The notes: generated from the sequence alone by a model not told the origin. A DNA stretch of 17,438 nt from Verrucomicrobiales bacterium (GCA_028293405.1 JAQGOW010000348.1:1-17438); one strand, 5' to 3'. Counted from the first letter of the stretch, positions 7,603 through 15,104 are shown. A program made the numbers and translations.

Positions 7603-8172
7603 ATGAACACGTGGATCTCCGATTACATCAAGGCGCAAAAAGCCGCGCTCGACTCTATCCCCGTCGACGCCGTGGCGAAATTGATCGACCGTTTGAAAGC
7701 GGCGCTCAAAGAGGACCGACATATTTTCGTGTTCGGTAACGGCGGCAGCGCCTCGAACGCCTCGCATTTTGTGACCGACCTCGGCAAAGGCGCGTCCGAC
7801 AAAGTCGGCAAACGATTCCGTTGCATCTCGCTCAATGACAACGTCAGTTGGATGACCGCCATTGGTAACGATTATCATTACGACGACGTTTACCTGCGCC
7901 AGTTGGAAAATTTCGGCAGAAAAGGCGACGTCGTTCTCGCCATCAGCGTCAGCGGCAATTCTCCAAACGTCGTCAAAGCGCTCGAATGGGCGAAGAAAAA
8001 CGGTTTGGAAACCATCGCGCTTGTCGGCGGCAAACGCGGTTGCATGGCGAAAATCGCCGATCACACGATCGCCATCGAAGACACTCACTACGGACGTGTC
8101 GAAGACGCGCAGATGGGTATCTGCCACATGCTTTGTTACGCCTTCATCGAAAATCCCGAGTGGGGACGCTAG
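7603..8172 (+). CDS. gmhA: GmhA-like SIS-domain phosphosugar isomerase
   Basis: 189 aa, one SIS domain; probably sedoheptulose-7-phosphate isomerase, the first step of ADP-heptose synthesis for LPS core, in the cytoplasm. The phosphate-binding loop is FGNGGSASNASHF (44-56) and the second SIS motif is AISVSGNSPNVVKAL (113-127). At the zinc-site positions of E. coli GmhA (His, Glu, Gln, His) I read H55, D59, E167 and H175, so two ligands are conservatively changed. Activity as GmhA is therefore likely but not certain; another SIS isomerase is possible. There is no SD before the ATG. It sits 17 bp upstream of lpxK and close to a heptosyltransferase gene, which favours the heptose pathway. Confidence 0.82.
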   Translation: MNTWISDYIKAQKAALDSIPVDAVAKLIDRLKAALKEDRHIFVFGNGGSASNASHFVTDLGKGASDKVGKRFRCISLNDNVSWMTAIGNDYHYDDVYLRQLENFGRKGDVVLAISVSGNSPNVVKALEWAKKNGLETIALVGGKRGCMAKIADHTIAIEDTHYGRVEDAQMGICHMLCYAFIENPEWGR

Positions 8173-8189
8173 TGCAGTAATTCCTTTCG

Positions 8190-9362
8190 ATGCGTGAAAC
8201 GTTCCGAGCGTGGGCAGAAGCGATTGAAACAATCGTTCTCGAAGTTATTTTCGAGCAACGACGGGACAAAAAAGCTGCGGTAATCCGCACTTTTCTTCAC
8301 ATCTTTTCCAAGGGTTATACCGCCGTCATCAAACTGCGCCGCTTTCTCTACGACATGCGGCTGATGCGCGATTCCACGCTTGGCATCCAGGTCATCGCGA
8401 TTGGCAATGTTACCGTTGGCGGCACCGGCAAAACTCCCGTCGTCGAAAAATTTGCGCGCGAACTGAAAAACCAGGGTCGCACCGTAGCGATTCTCTCCCG
8501 TGGTTATCGATCCAAACCACCGCCGTTGCCCAAACGGATGTGGAACACTTTATTGTTTCGCAGTGACAGCACACCGCCGCGAATTGTCTCCGACGGCAAA
8601 TCGTTGCTGCTCGATTCTGAAACCGCTGGGGACGAGCCATACATGTTGGCGTCGAACTTAAAAGACGTCGTCGTGCTCGTAGACAAAAACCGCGTCAAAA
8701 GCGGTCGCTACGCGATTGAGAATTTCGGTTGCGACACATTGCTGCTCGACGATGGCTTTCAATATTGGAAACTCGCCGGCCGCCGTCACGACGTCGTGCT
8801 GATTGATTGCCAACAACCGTTCGGCAACGAGCACCTCCTTCCACGCGGCACACTCCGCGAACCACTCTCGCACCTCGCGCGCGCCACCACGATTTTCATC
8901 ACCAAAAGCGACGGGAACACGGCTGAGTTACGCAAACGAATTGCTCACTACAATTCAACTGCCGGAATCATAGAGTGTGTCCATCACCCGCTCTATTTTG
9001 AAGACGTTTTTACGGGCGAACGGCACGGCTTGGAATACGTCAAAGGCAAACGCATTGCCTCGCTCAGCGGCATTGCTCAGCCGGAAAGCTTCGAGCAAAG
9101 CCTCGTCAAAGGCGGAGCGGAGTTGGTCTATTCGAAACGGTTCGCCGATCACCACCGCTTCACGCAGCAGGAAATTCTCAACGTCATCAACCGCAGCAAA
9201 AAGCGTCAAGCCGACGCGATCCTCACGACGCAGAAAGACGCAGTGCGCTTCCCGAAAATAGATCGACGCGACGTCCCAATTTTGTTCATGCGCGTTGAAA
9301 TCAAAATCCTCAACGGCGCAGAAGATTTCCAGGATTGCGTCCGCAAAATTTGCTTCCGATGA
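8190..9362 (+). CDS. lpxK: Tetraacyldisaccharide 4'-kinase LpxK (lipid A biosynthesis)
   Basis: 390 aa. LpxK transfers the gamma-phosphate of ATP to the 4' position of the tetraacyldisaccharide, forming lipid IVA, at the cytoplasmic face of the inner membrane. The N-terminal 60 residues form amphipathic, membrane-associating helices. A Walker A motif, [19 protein letters not shown] (71-89), is followed by ILSRGYRSK (101-109), GDEPYMLA (147-154), [12 protein letters not shown] (184-195) with the conserved DDGFQ, and [14 protein letters not shown] (216-229). These are diagnostic. A segment at about 110-140 is longer than in E. coli LpxK, which has roughly 330 aa. The gene follows gmhA by 17 bp, has no SD, and its TGA overlaps the next ATG by 4 nt (ATGA), so it is probably translationally coupled to the heptosyltransferase. 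Confidence 0.95.
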   Translation: MRETFRAWAEAIETIVLEVIFEQRRDKKAAVIRTFLHIFSKGYTAVIKLRRFLYDMRLMRDSTLGIQVIAIGNVTVGGTGKTPVVEKFARELKNQGRTVAILSRGYRSKPPPLPKRMWNTLLFRSDSTPPRIVSDGKSLLLDSETAGDEPYMLASNLKDVVVLVDKNRVKSGRYAIENFGCDTLLLDDGFQYWKLAGRRHDVVLIDCQQPFGNEHLLPRGTLREPLSHLARATTIFITKSDGNTAELRKRIAHYNSTAGIIECVHHPLYFEDVFTGERHGLEYVKGKRIASLSGIAQPESFEQSLVKGGAELVYSKRFADHHRFTQQEILNVINRSKKRQADAILTTQKDAVRFPKIDRRDVPILFMRVEIKILNGAEDFQDCVRKICFR

Positions 9363-10438
9363 ACGAACGCATCCTTGTCCGTTGCGTTAATTGGCTCGGC
9401 GATGCCGTCATGAGCACCCCTGCCCTGCTCCGTTTGCGTGAAGCCAGACCCGACGCTCACATCACGCTCTTGTCGCACGCAAAACTAGCAGAGCTTTGGA
9501 AGGAACAACCCTACGCAAACGCAGTGATGACATTCACCCCGGACGAAGGTGTCATGGCTGTCGCAAAACGATTGCGGGCTGAAAACTTTGACCTCGGCAT
9601 CGCATTCCCGAATTCGGTTCGTTCCGGTTTAGAACTTCGCCTCGCAGGAATTCCGAAGCGTGTCGGCTACTCGTCAGGGTTCCGAAACTTGCTGCTAAAT
9701 AAAGTCATTCCACGCCGTGCAGACGCAGTGGCGATGCATAAGAAGTCGGACTCCGAAATCAAGCGCGACTCCGGTTCGACACGAAGGTTCGCTCCACCGA
9801 AACGAGCGCATCACATTTACGACTATCTCGAAATCGTCGCCGCTGTGGGTGCGTCACCAGAACCGCTCGCACCCAAAATCGTCGTCACCGAAACTGAAGT
9901 CGCCAGCGCAAGAGCAAAGCTTAACATCAGCAAAGACGAGGTGTTGTTCGGTTTAAATCCCGGCGCCGAATACGGCCCAGCCAAACGGTGGCTGAAGGAG
10001 AGGTTCGCGGCCGTCGCGGCGAAGTTGCAAATGAAGCATCAAGGCCGCTGGATTATTTTCGGCGGAGCCGCTGATCGAGAAATATGTGATTGGATTGCTG
10101 AACAAATCGCGCTGTTTGCACCGGACAAAAAGCCAATTAACGTCGCAGGTCAAACATCGTTGCGAGAACTCGCAGCTCTCTTAAAAACCTGTCGCCTCGT
10201 TTTGACCAATGACACTGGCCCTATGCATCTAGCCAATGCAGTTGGCGCACCAATCGTCGTCCCGTTCGGCAGCACATCCTCGGAACTCACCGGACCCATT
10301 TTCGGCAAATCGAGAATCTTGCAAAGCAACGTTGGCTGCTCACCGTGTTTTCGGCGCGAGTGCCCGATCGACTTTCGATGTATGAAGAGCATCGAAGTCG
10401 GAGCCGTTGTGGACGCCGCTGCCGGTCTTTTGCAGTGA
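9359..10438 (+). CDS. waaF: ADP-heptose:LPS heptosyltransferase (WaaF-like, GT9)
   Basis: 359 aa from the ATG that overlaps the lpxK stop. It is a GT-B glycosyltransferase of family GT9 that adds heptose from ADP-heptose to the LPS inner core. The N-terminal acceptor half starts ILVRCVNWLGDAVMSTPAL, with Asp15 at the catalytic position. The C-terminal half has NPGAEYGPAKRWL (200-212), IIFGGAADRE, TNDTGPMHLANAVGAP (283-298) and the WaaF-type cysteine motif [15 protein letters not shown] (327-342). A hydrophilic insert at about 127-149, rich in Lys, Ser and Arg, lengthens the interdomain region. The gene ends within the antisense strand of the peptidase gene (99-bp overlap of 3' ends). Heptosyltransferase I or III specificity cannot be excluded. 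Confidence 0.9.
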   Translation: MNERILVRCVNWLGDAVMSTPALLRLREARPDAHITLLSHAKLAELWKEQPYANAVMTFTPDEGVMAVAKRLRAENFDLGIAFPNSVRSGLELRLAGIPKRVGYSSGFRNLLLNKVIPRRADAVAMHKKSDSEIKRDSGSTRRFAPPKRAHHIYDYLEIVAAVGASPEPLAPKIVVTETEVASARAKLNISKDEVLFGLNPGAEYGPAKRWLKERFAAVAAKLQMKHQGRWIIFGGAADREICDWIAEQIALFAPDKKPINVAGQTSLRELAALLKTCRLVLTNDTGPMHLANAVGAPIVVPFGSTSSELTGPIFGKSRILQSNVGCSPCFRRECPIDFRCMKSIEVGAVVDAAAGLLQ

Positions 10439-11503
10439 TTGCTTCAACACGTCATGCCGCTGTTCGCGCGGCAGCTTTCGAAGTTTTTCCACTTCGGCAT
10501 AGAACCGCTCGATGTCGCCGCCGTTGGCTTTCAACAACGCGCGGAACGCTGGCACCAAGGTGTAGTAAGCAGAAATCGTATTGAGCTTCGCATTGTTGAT
10601 GTCCGTTGAGAACCACCGGTTGTAATACGATTTGCCACCCCATTGCGCTTTGAGCTGTTCGTGCTTATTGCGCATCTCGGCGATGATTTCGCCTTTGCGT
10701 TGCAGTTTGGCTGTGTCGGTCAGACTTGAGTCGTCGTAAACCACTTTCAGTTCATCACGGGTCGCGAGGACCAGATTTACGAAATCCCCTTCTTGCTCGC
10801 GCTTTTGCAGATACTTTTCATACACGGCAGGATTGCGTTCCAACCAACGACGGACCCCTTCTTCACCAACCGCGGTAGCAAATGCCTCGTTGAAATCCGT
10901 GTCACCGGAAATGAACAGACGCTGGTGCGCCAGTTCGTGGAACAAAATTTCAGCCAAGTCCGCGTCGGGTTCGGTGATGAAAGTATTCAACACCGGATCG
11001 TGGAACCACCCGAGGGTTGAGTACGTTTGCACTGCGCCGACGTAAATATCGAAGCCCTTCTTCTTGAGTTGGCCAGCATATTTCACCGCAGCATCCTTAG
11101 CGAAATAACCGCGATAACTTGCCTTGCCTACAAACGGATACCACCAGCGTTTCGGTTCGAGCGAGAGCGGTGGAGCAGCGTTCACGTTCCAAACGGCAAA
11201 GTCCCGGTGCAGGTCGACGTACTTCAGATAATTGTCGTCCGCGGGCAAATGCAAATTGGTTTGTGCGAACTTTCGCGCTTCCAAGACCACTTCGAACTTA
11301 TGCCTTAAACCTTGCGACGTGTTCGTGTCGGCGAGCAGTTCTGTGATCGGCTTCTGGTGCGTCAAAATATGCAACTCGCCACCGATCGCCTGCCGATAGA
11401 AACTGACACTCTGACACCCGCAGACCGCGACCACGATGACCACAAAGCTGGCGATGAGCCAGACGATGCGGCGCTTGCGCACGCGCCGATGTCCCTTGTT
11501 CAT
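10340..11503 (-). CDS. Putative zinc aminopeptidase lipoprotein (PF10023/COG4324 type)
   Basis: 387 aa from the ATG at 11503, which overlaps the glnS stop (ATGA); a longer frame from 11524 lies inside glnS and is less likely. A basic N-terminus and hydrophobic stretch end in a lipobox-like V-C-G-C (Cys30), so it is probably an anchored lipoprotein. Next comes [16 protein letters not shown], then [20 protein letters not shown] and the metal motif [12 protein letters not shown] (HELAH at 189-193), followed by [14 protein letters not shown], which would provide the third zinc ligand and nearby acids. These match the uncharacterised predicted aminopeptidases of PF10023; the substrate is unknown. 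The last 32 residues lie antisense to the heptosyltransferase gene and look like a non-conserved tail. AGGGG lies just upstream of the start. Confidence 0.87.
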   Translation of the reverse strand: MNKGHRRVRKRRIVWLIASFVVIVVAVCGCQSVSFYRQAIGGELHILTHQKPITELLADTNTSQGLRHKFEVVLEARKFAQTNLHLPADDNYLKYVDLHRDFAVWNVNAAPPLSLEPKRWWYPFVGKASYRGYFAKDAAVKYAGQLKKKGFDIYVGAVQTYSTLGWFHDPVLNTFITEPDADLAEILFHELAHQRLFISGDTDFNEAFATAVGEEGVRRWLERNPAVYEKYLQKREQEGDFVNLVLATRDELKVVYDDSSLTDTAKLQRKGEIIAEMRNKHEQLKAQWGGKSYYNRWFSTDINNAKLNTISAYYTLVPAFRALLKANGGDIERFYAEVEKLRKLPREQRHDVLKQSLQKTGSGVHNGSDFDALHTSKVDRALAPKTR

Positions 11504-13314
11504 TTCCCCTGTTCCTTGGCCCATGAGTCGCGCAGCGAAACGATTCGGTTAAACACGAGCTTGCCGGGTTTCGAATCTTTTGGATCGACTCGAAAATAAC
11601 CGAGGCGCTCGAATTGAAACTTTGTCTCGGACGACGCTGACGCGAGACCTGGTTCAACCTTGCAACCGGCGACCGTATCGCACGAATGCGGGTTCAAAAA
11701 CGATTTGAAATCACCATCTCCCGCATCGGGTTGCTCAACTGTGAACAAGCGGTCGTATAAACGAACTTCCGCGTCGACAGCATGTTCGGCGCTGACCCAA
11801 TGGATCGTTGCCTTCACTTTGCGACCGGCAGTTGCGCCGCCGTGCTTTGAATCGAGGTCCGCGGTGCAGCGCAATTCGGTCACTTCGCCAGCGGCATTTT
11901 TGATGACTTCGTTGCACTTGATAATATAGGCGTAGCGCAAACGAACTTCGGTGCCGGGCGAGAGTCGGTAAAATTTCTTTGGCGGAACTTCCATGAAATC
12001 ATCGCGCTCTATATAGAGAACGCGCGAGAACGGGACTTTGCGCGAACCGGCATTTGCGTCTTCCGGATTGTTCACCGCGTCGAGTTCTTCGACTTTGCCC
12101 TCGGGATAATTGTCGATGACGACCTTTATCGGACGCAGCACGCCCATGACACGGGAGGCGCGCTTGTTTAAATCTTCGCGCAACGCATGTTCCAAAACGG
12201 CGACGTCGGTAAGGCCGTTGTATTTCGTCACCCCGATCGAGAAACAGAAATTACGCAACGCTTCGGGCGTATAACCGCGACGACGGAGTCCGGCGATCGT
12301 TGGCATGCGCGGATCGTCCCAACCGGTGACGAGTTTTTCCTGCACGAGTTGGAGCAACTTGCGTTTGCTCATCACGGTGTACGTGATGCTCAGTCGCGCA
12401 AATTCGTATTGATGCGGTTGCGGCCGCGGCAATTCGAGACTGTCAAGAATCCAATCGTAGAGCGGGCGATGCACTTCGAATTCCAGCGTGCAAATGCTAT
12501 GGGTGATGCCTTCGATGTAATCGCTCAAGCAATGGGCGAAGTCATACATCGGATAGATGCACCACGTTTTGCCGGTGTGATGGTGCTCGGCGTGACGAAT
12601 GCGATACAGGACGGGATCGCGCAACCAGATGTTGGGCGACGTCATGTCGATCTTGGCCTTGAGCGTGCGCGCGCCGTTCGGGAATTCGCCGGCCTTCATG
12701 CGGTTGAAGAGGTCGAGACTTTCTTCCACCGACCGGTTTCGAAACGGACTCTCTTTGCCCGGGTGATCGGGTGAGCCTCGGTATGCGTCGGTGTCTTCTG
12801 GAGACAAGTCGCAAACGTAGGCTTTGCCCTTTTTGATCATCGCGACGGCGTAGTCGAAAATCTGCGGGAAATAGTCTGATGCGTAAAACGGTTCCAGGCC
12901 GTCCATCGATTCACGAACAACGGGCGCGAGGTAGTAATCCTCTTTGCCGTTCGGACAAATCTTTTCCGGCGTCTTGCCCTTCGGCTTGAAACCGAGAAGA
13001 TCGTCCGCCCAACCGCTGATCAACCATTTCACATCCGCCGTGATCGAATCGACATACTCGACGTCTTCCTTGGTCGGGTTGGTGTCATCCATGCGCAAGT
13101 TGCAGACGCCGCCAAAATCGCGCGCAATGCCGAAGTTCAAGCAGATCGATTTAGCATGGCCGATGTGGAGGTAACCGTTTGGCTCTGGCGGGAACCGGGT
13201 GTGAATTTGCGGGTACGTTTTCTCCGCAACATGCATCGCCACGATGTCGCGAATAAAATCGGACACCGGTGCTTCGGCGTTAGTCTTTCCAGGTTCGTTA
13301 GTCGGCTCAGCCAT
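11500..13314 (-). CDS. glnS: Glutaminyl-tRNA synthetase
   Basis: 604 aa, class I. It charges tRNA-Gln with glutamine in the cytoplasm. The ATP-binding HIGH motif is at 50-53 ([17 protein letters not shown]), and VMSKRKL (314-320) is the KMSKS equivalent. [34 protein letters not shown] and IYPMYDF are GlnRS/GluRS signatures, with the C-terminal anticodon-binding beta-barrels from about residue 350. It is longer than E. coli GlnRS (about 554 aa), mainly through an insert at about 100-142 carrying [11 protein letters not shown] and MDGLEPF. I recall such inserts in GlnRS of some other phyla. Its presence implies direct Gln-tRNA charging. It is the first gene of a two-gene operon with the peptidase. 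Possible promoter: 13797-13825. Confidence 0.97.
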   Translation of the reverse strand: MAEPTNEPGKTNAEAPVSDFIRDIVAMHVAEKTYPQIHTRFPPEPNGYLHIGHAKSICLNFGIARDFGGVCNLRMDDTNPTKEDVEYVDSITADVKWLISGWADDLLGFKPKGKTPEKICPNGKEDYYLAPVVRESMDGLEPFYASDYFPQIFDYAVAMIKKGKAYVCDLSPEDTDAYRGSPDHPGKESPFRNRSVEESLDLFNRMKAGEFPNGARTLKAKIDMTSPNIWLRDPVLYRIRHAEHHHTGKTWCIYPMYDFAHCLSDYIEGITHSICTLEFEVHRPLYDWILDSLELPRPQPHQYEFARLSITYTVMSKRKLLQLVQEKLVTGWDDPRMPTIAGLRRRGYTPEALRNFCFSIGVTKYNGLTDVAVLEHALREDLNKRASRVMGVLRPIKVVIDNYPEGKVEELDAVNNPEDANAGSRKVPFSRVLYIERDDFMEVPPKKFYRLSPGTEVRLRYAYIIKCNEVIKNAAGEVTELRCTADLDSKHGGATAGRKVKATIHWVSAEHAVDAEVRLYDRLFTVEQPDAGDGDFKSFLNPHSCDTVAGCKVEPGLASASSETKFQFERLGYFRVDPKDSKPGKLVFNRIVSLRDSWAKEQGK

Positions 13315-13400
13315 AAACGTTCAAACTTATGTGGATTTGGCGTTTGCGCAATTATGGAATGCGCCCGTCAACCACGATTGCTTCGGTTTAAAACAAAATT

Positions 13401-13440
13401 GGGTGATATTTAGTGATATTTACTGATATTAGGTGATATG
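13401..13440. repeat. Decamer array 1 (core TGATATT, 4 copies)
   Basis: Four copies of nnnTGATATT at exactly 10-bp spacing: cores begin at 13404, 13414, 13424 and 13434 (the last is TGATATG). The three leading bases vary. The period is not a multiple of 3, so this is not a peptide repeat; it matches about one turn of B-DNA. Confidence 0.85.
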
Positions 13441-13500
13441 GACTGCGGCTTGTCGTGCCCGCCCGTTCCAGTCCGACCACCTTCCCAACTTCTCCTAAAG

Positions 13501-13540
13501 GTGTATTTAGGTGTATTTTGCTGTATTGAGGTGTTTCGAA
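13501..13540. repeat. Decamer array 2 (core TGTATT, 4 copies)
   Basis: GTGTATTTAG, GTGTATTTTG, CTGTATTGAG and GTGTTTCGAA follow one another with an exact 10-bp period. The unit resembles array 1 (shared TATTTAG), suggesting common origin. The last unit also forms a 7-bp perfect hairpin, TGAGGTG (13527-13533) with CACCTCA (13543-13549). Confidence 0.8.
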
Positions 13541-13564
13541 TGCACCTCAGATCCCCCCCCGCCA

Positions 13565-13608
13565 GACGGGTCACAGCACGAAATTTAATTTTTTCCAGTT
13601 TACCCGTC
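13565..13608. repeat. Inverted repeat GACGGGT / ACCCGTC
   Basis: GACGGGT (13565-13571) and ACCCGTC (13602-13608) are perfect 7-bp arms 30 bp apart. The same word occurs three more times at 14061-14131. Confidence 0.6.
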
Positions 13609-13650
13609 AAAAAGCGTCAAATTGCGTCAAAAAGCGTCATGAGGCGCATT
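13605..13650. repeat. Decamer array 3 (core CGTCAA, 4-5 copies)
   Basis: CGTCAA begins at 13605, 13615 and 13625, CGTCAT at 13635, and a degenerate CGCATT at 13645: an exact 10-bp period with linker AAAG or ATTG. The sequence is unlike arrays 1 and 2 but has the same architecture. Confidence 0.82.
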
Positions 13651-13683
13651 TTTGTGACGGTTACACGGCCTGACTTTTTTAGG

Positions 13684-13740
13684 TGTCGTTAACTCGGTTT
13701 AACTGTCGTTGACTCCGGTTTAGTTGCCGCTAACCGGCTC
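13684..13740. repeat. Array 4 (about 20-bp units built from two decamers)
   Basis: TGTCGTTAACTCGGTTTAAC (13684-13703) is repeated as a close variant at 13704-13724, then partly from 13725. Inside each unit a GTTaACT-like core recurs about every 10 bp (13688, 13697, 13708, 13718, 13729). Confidence 0.72.
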
Positions 13741-13796
13741 ACCGTTACCAGCGCATTTCAAAGAACGATTCCCGACGAGGGGAATTTTCATTGCAC

Positions 13797-13825
13797 ACTA
13801 TATAGTGAAGCTACGGCATTGTCAA
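13797..13825 (-). promoter_or_regulatory. Strong sigma-70-type promoter reading toward glnS
   Basis: Leftward: TTGACA (13820-13825, perfect), a 17-bp spacer and TATAGT (13797-13802, 5 of 6). The -10 overlaps a perfect 12-bp palindrome CACTATATAGTG (13796-13807), a possible operator. The start would be near 13790, giving glnS a leader of about 475 nt that contains all four decamer arrays. Alternatively it belongs to a small RNA or to the repeat element. Confidence 0.6.
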
Positions 13826-13840
13826 TACTTAGGGAGAAGA

Positions 13841-13945
13841 GTTCAACCACGAAATACGCGAAATATACGAAAGCTGAGGGAGGGGTTTAACCACGGATTA
13901 ACACAGATGTTTTTACAGGAGCAAACGGAGAGAACGGAGGGATGG
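13841..13945 (+). repeat. Degenerate repeat cluster (TTnAACCACGnA words)
   Basis: Two blocks start alike: GTTCAACCACGAAATACGCG (13841-13860) and GTTTAACCACGGATTAACAC (13885-13904). A third word block, GGAGCAAACGGAGAGAACGG (13919-13938), follows. Near-identical words recur, in my recollection, in the intergenic DNA of many environmental bacteria, where they are often mis-called as short hypothetical proteins. I see no transposase or clear terminal repeats. Confidence 0.55.
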
Positions 13946-13991
13946 AAAATCGCTGGACAGTAAAACCGCGGGAACGAATGCTGTTTTACAA

Positions 13992-14027
13992 AGTCGCGAC
14001 TCTGTCGAACTTCGGCTGCGCACCGAA
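13992..14027. repeat. Palindrome AGTCGCGACT plus small hairpin
   Basis: AGTCGCGACT (13992-14001) is a perfect 10-bp palindrome. TTCGG (14011-14015) and CCGAA (14023-14027) form a 5-bp hairpin just after it. The role is unknown; it is possibly an extragenic palindromic element. Confidence 0.45.
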
Positions 14028-14060
14028 CGTCGGCATTGCACCATACCCTACCCCAGCCAG

Positions 14061-14131
14061 ACCCGTCCCACCGTCCCAAGGCCTGTAAACATTGATGATT
14101 TTGCGGGTTTAACCCGTCCCATGGGACGGGT
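14061..14131. repeat. CCGTCCCA repeats and perfect 20-bp palindrome
   Basis: CCGTCCCA is tandemly duplicated at 14063-14078 and recurs at 14114-14121 as part of ACCCGTCCCATGGGACGGGT (14112-14131), a perfect 20-bp palindrome. A second inverted repeat, CGGGTT/AACCCG (14104-14116), overlaps its left end. It could be a protein-binding site or a cruciform-forming element. No T-tract follows. Confidence 0.7.
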
Positions 14132-14227
14132 CACAAACGTCCCAAAGAACTTTCGAGCAAAGGCGGCGGATGCAACCAATCGATTCAGCCGTCCCTTCAA
14201 AGGTTAAGGACGTGAAATTTCGCCTCC

Positions 14228-14695
14228 TCAGTGAATATCTTCGTAAGGAACAGACGGTGATATTCGTGCGGAGATGTGGCAATTGCGGTTGTCGCTCCAA
14301 ATGCTCGGCCTGAGGCGGCGCGTGGTGATTTCGACAGGAGTGACCATTCCGTTTGTTATAGGCACTACGACAAGGGTGCTTGCGACGCGGAACTTCTGGT
14401 CGCCGGGCGGCGCTGCCATGCGAAGCAGGCATGAACCGCGTTTGGTGATCTGGAGCATGAATTCGCCGGCTAGGAAGTTGTCTCCAATCCGAAGGACACC
14501 AACTTTCTGACAGTCCGAATCGAGAGTCAGCGTGAAGTCGGCAAATCCTTTTGGCGCATCTTTTGGAAGAGGATCACGGATGGCGTATTGGCGTCCGTGC
14601 GAATCGTGCGAGTAGCAGCCGCAAACGCAAACGATGGCGATAAGGGACAGTAATTGTATGAAGCGGGCCGGGGTTGCGTTGATTCTGGAATTCAT
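14228..14695 (-). CDS. Small putative lipoprotein of unknown function
   Basis: 155 aa. The N-terminus has a short basic segment, a hydrophobic core (FIQLLSLIAIVCV) and a lipobox-like V-C-G-C with Cys27 as the probable lipidated residue, so export and membrane anchoring are likely. The mature part (about 128 aa) is beta-rich, with FADFTLTLDSDCQKVGVL, GEFMLQITKRGSCLLRM and a run of hydrophobic residues, VASTLVVVPI; two further cysteines might pair. I do not recognise the family. No SD precedes the ATG, and it stands alone between two long non-coding regions. The lipoprotein signal is the main evidence that the frame is real. Confidence 0.65.
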   Translation of the reverse strand: MNSRINATPARFIQLLSLIAIVCVCGCYSHDSHGRQYAIRDPLPKDAPKGFADFTLTLDSDCQKVGVLRIGDNFLAGEFMLQITKRGSCLLRMAAPPGDQKFRVASTLVVVPITNGMVTPVEITTRRLRPSIWSDNRNCHISARISPSVPYEDIH

Positions 14696-14728
14696 TTGCG
14701 TATGATTGAGTTGGAGATTCCGGCGGTT

Positions 14729-14762
14729 AAGGGGGAATTGCTTTTCACAATGTCTCCTTTTT
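14729..14762 (+). terminator. Hairpin with short T-tail
   Basis: AAGGGGGAATTG (14729-14740) pairs with CAATGTCTCCTT (14748-14759) in the plus-strand RNA, with one mismatch and two G-U pairs around a 7-nt loop, then TTT. No plus-strand gene lies just upstream, so a terminator role is uncertain; it may be a hairpin upstream of the leftward lipoprotein gene. Confidence 0.3.
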
Positions 14763-14808
14763 AAGGATGCTGCGCCTGTAAGAAGCGTTCAGTCAAGAGA
14801 GCTTGCGC

Positions 14809-14850
14809 ATTCCGTAGCATCGTCTCCATTTCTTGCAGCTCCTACGGAAT
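14809..14850. repeat. Perfect 9-bp inverted repeat
   Basis: ATTCCGTAG (14809-14817) and CTACGGAAT (14842-14850) are exact reverse complements separated by 24 bp. This could be a stem-loop or a dispersed palindromic element. Confidence 0.55.
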
Positions 14851-14957
14851 TCTGAGTGGGTTTACGTGGTGCTTAAAATAACTCCTTCGTCGCCGCTGCG
14901 CGAAAGTGAATCTGCGATTAAGGCGGGGTTACCCAGGGTTGCGGCCAAAACCCCCTC

Positions 14958-14986
14958 GGCACAGCGCCTTCACCCTAAGCTATAAT
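14958..14986 (+). promoter_or_regulatory. Possible promoter (perfect TATAAT, weak -35)
   Basis: TATAAT at 14981-14986 matches the consensus fully, but the hexamer 17 bp upstream (GGCACA, 14958-14963) matches TTGACA at only three positions. A transcript would start near 14993 and could be a long leader of the DUF4404-dnaE operon or a small RNA. Confidence 0.3.
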
Positions 14987-15104
14987 CATGGCGCGGAAGT
15001 GCGCTACGCGAGTTGAGGATTTTTTTCTGAATGGTGCTTCCAAGGTAGCGAAGGGGGCGGGCTGGGCCTGATTGGGACGGACTGGGGCAGCGTGTTAGTT
15101 GCTG

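Larger units (their letters stand above)
13315..14227. other. Long non-coding region rich in short repeats (glnS upstream)
   Basis: 913 bp with no credible gene. It holds four blocks of direct repeats of about 10 bp, a poly-C tract (C8, 13553-13560), several inverted repeats, a strong leftward promoter and a degenerate repeat cluster, each listed separately. The frames here are short, biased by the repeats, and have no recognisable product. Confidence 0.8.

Noticed and set aside
7528..8232. 234-codon minus-strand frame opposite gmhA
   Set aside because: It covers the strongly supported SIS-domain gene on the other strand and shows no domain of its own; it is a codon-bias shadow.
11504..11524. 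Upstream start for the peptidase at 11524
   Set aside because: It would add seven residues inside glnS and before the signal peptide; the ATGA overlap at 11503 with AGGGG upstream gives a better start.
13553..13560. Poly-C tract as a phase-variation switch
   Set aside because: It is outside any gene and far from promoter elements, so slippage would not toggle a reading frame.
13401..13740. CRISPR array or tandem peptide repeat
   Set aside because: Units are only 10 bp with no unique spacers, no cas genes are present, and the period is not a multiple of three.
13315..13790. T-box or other known riboswitch in front of glnS
   Set aside because: No specifier stem, T-box sequence or terminator/antiterminator pair could be found, and T-boxes are chiefly found in Firmicutes and relatives.
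13410..13963. Short open frames at 13410-13610 (-), 13438-13692 (+) and 13724-13963 (+)
   Set aside because: They run across the repeat arrays and word repeats, have no SD or family signature, and their composition follows the repeats.
14987..15070. Tiny frame MARKCATRVEDFFLNG... after the TATAAT
   Set aside because: Only about 27 codons, no SD, no family; not enough to call a gene.
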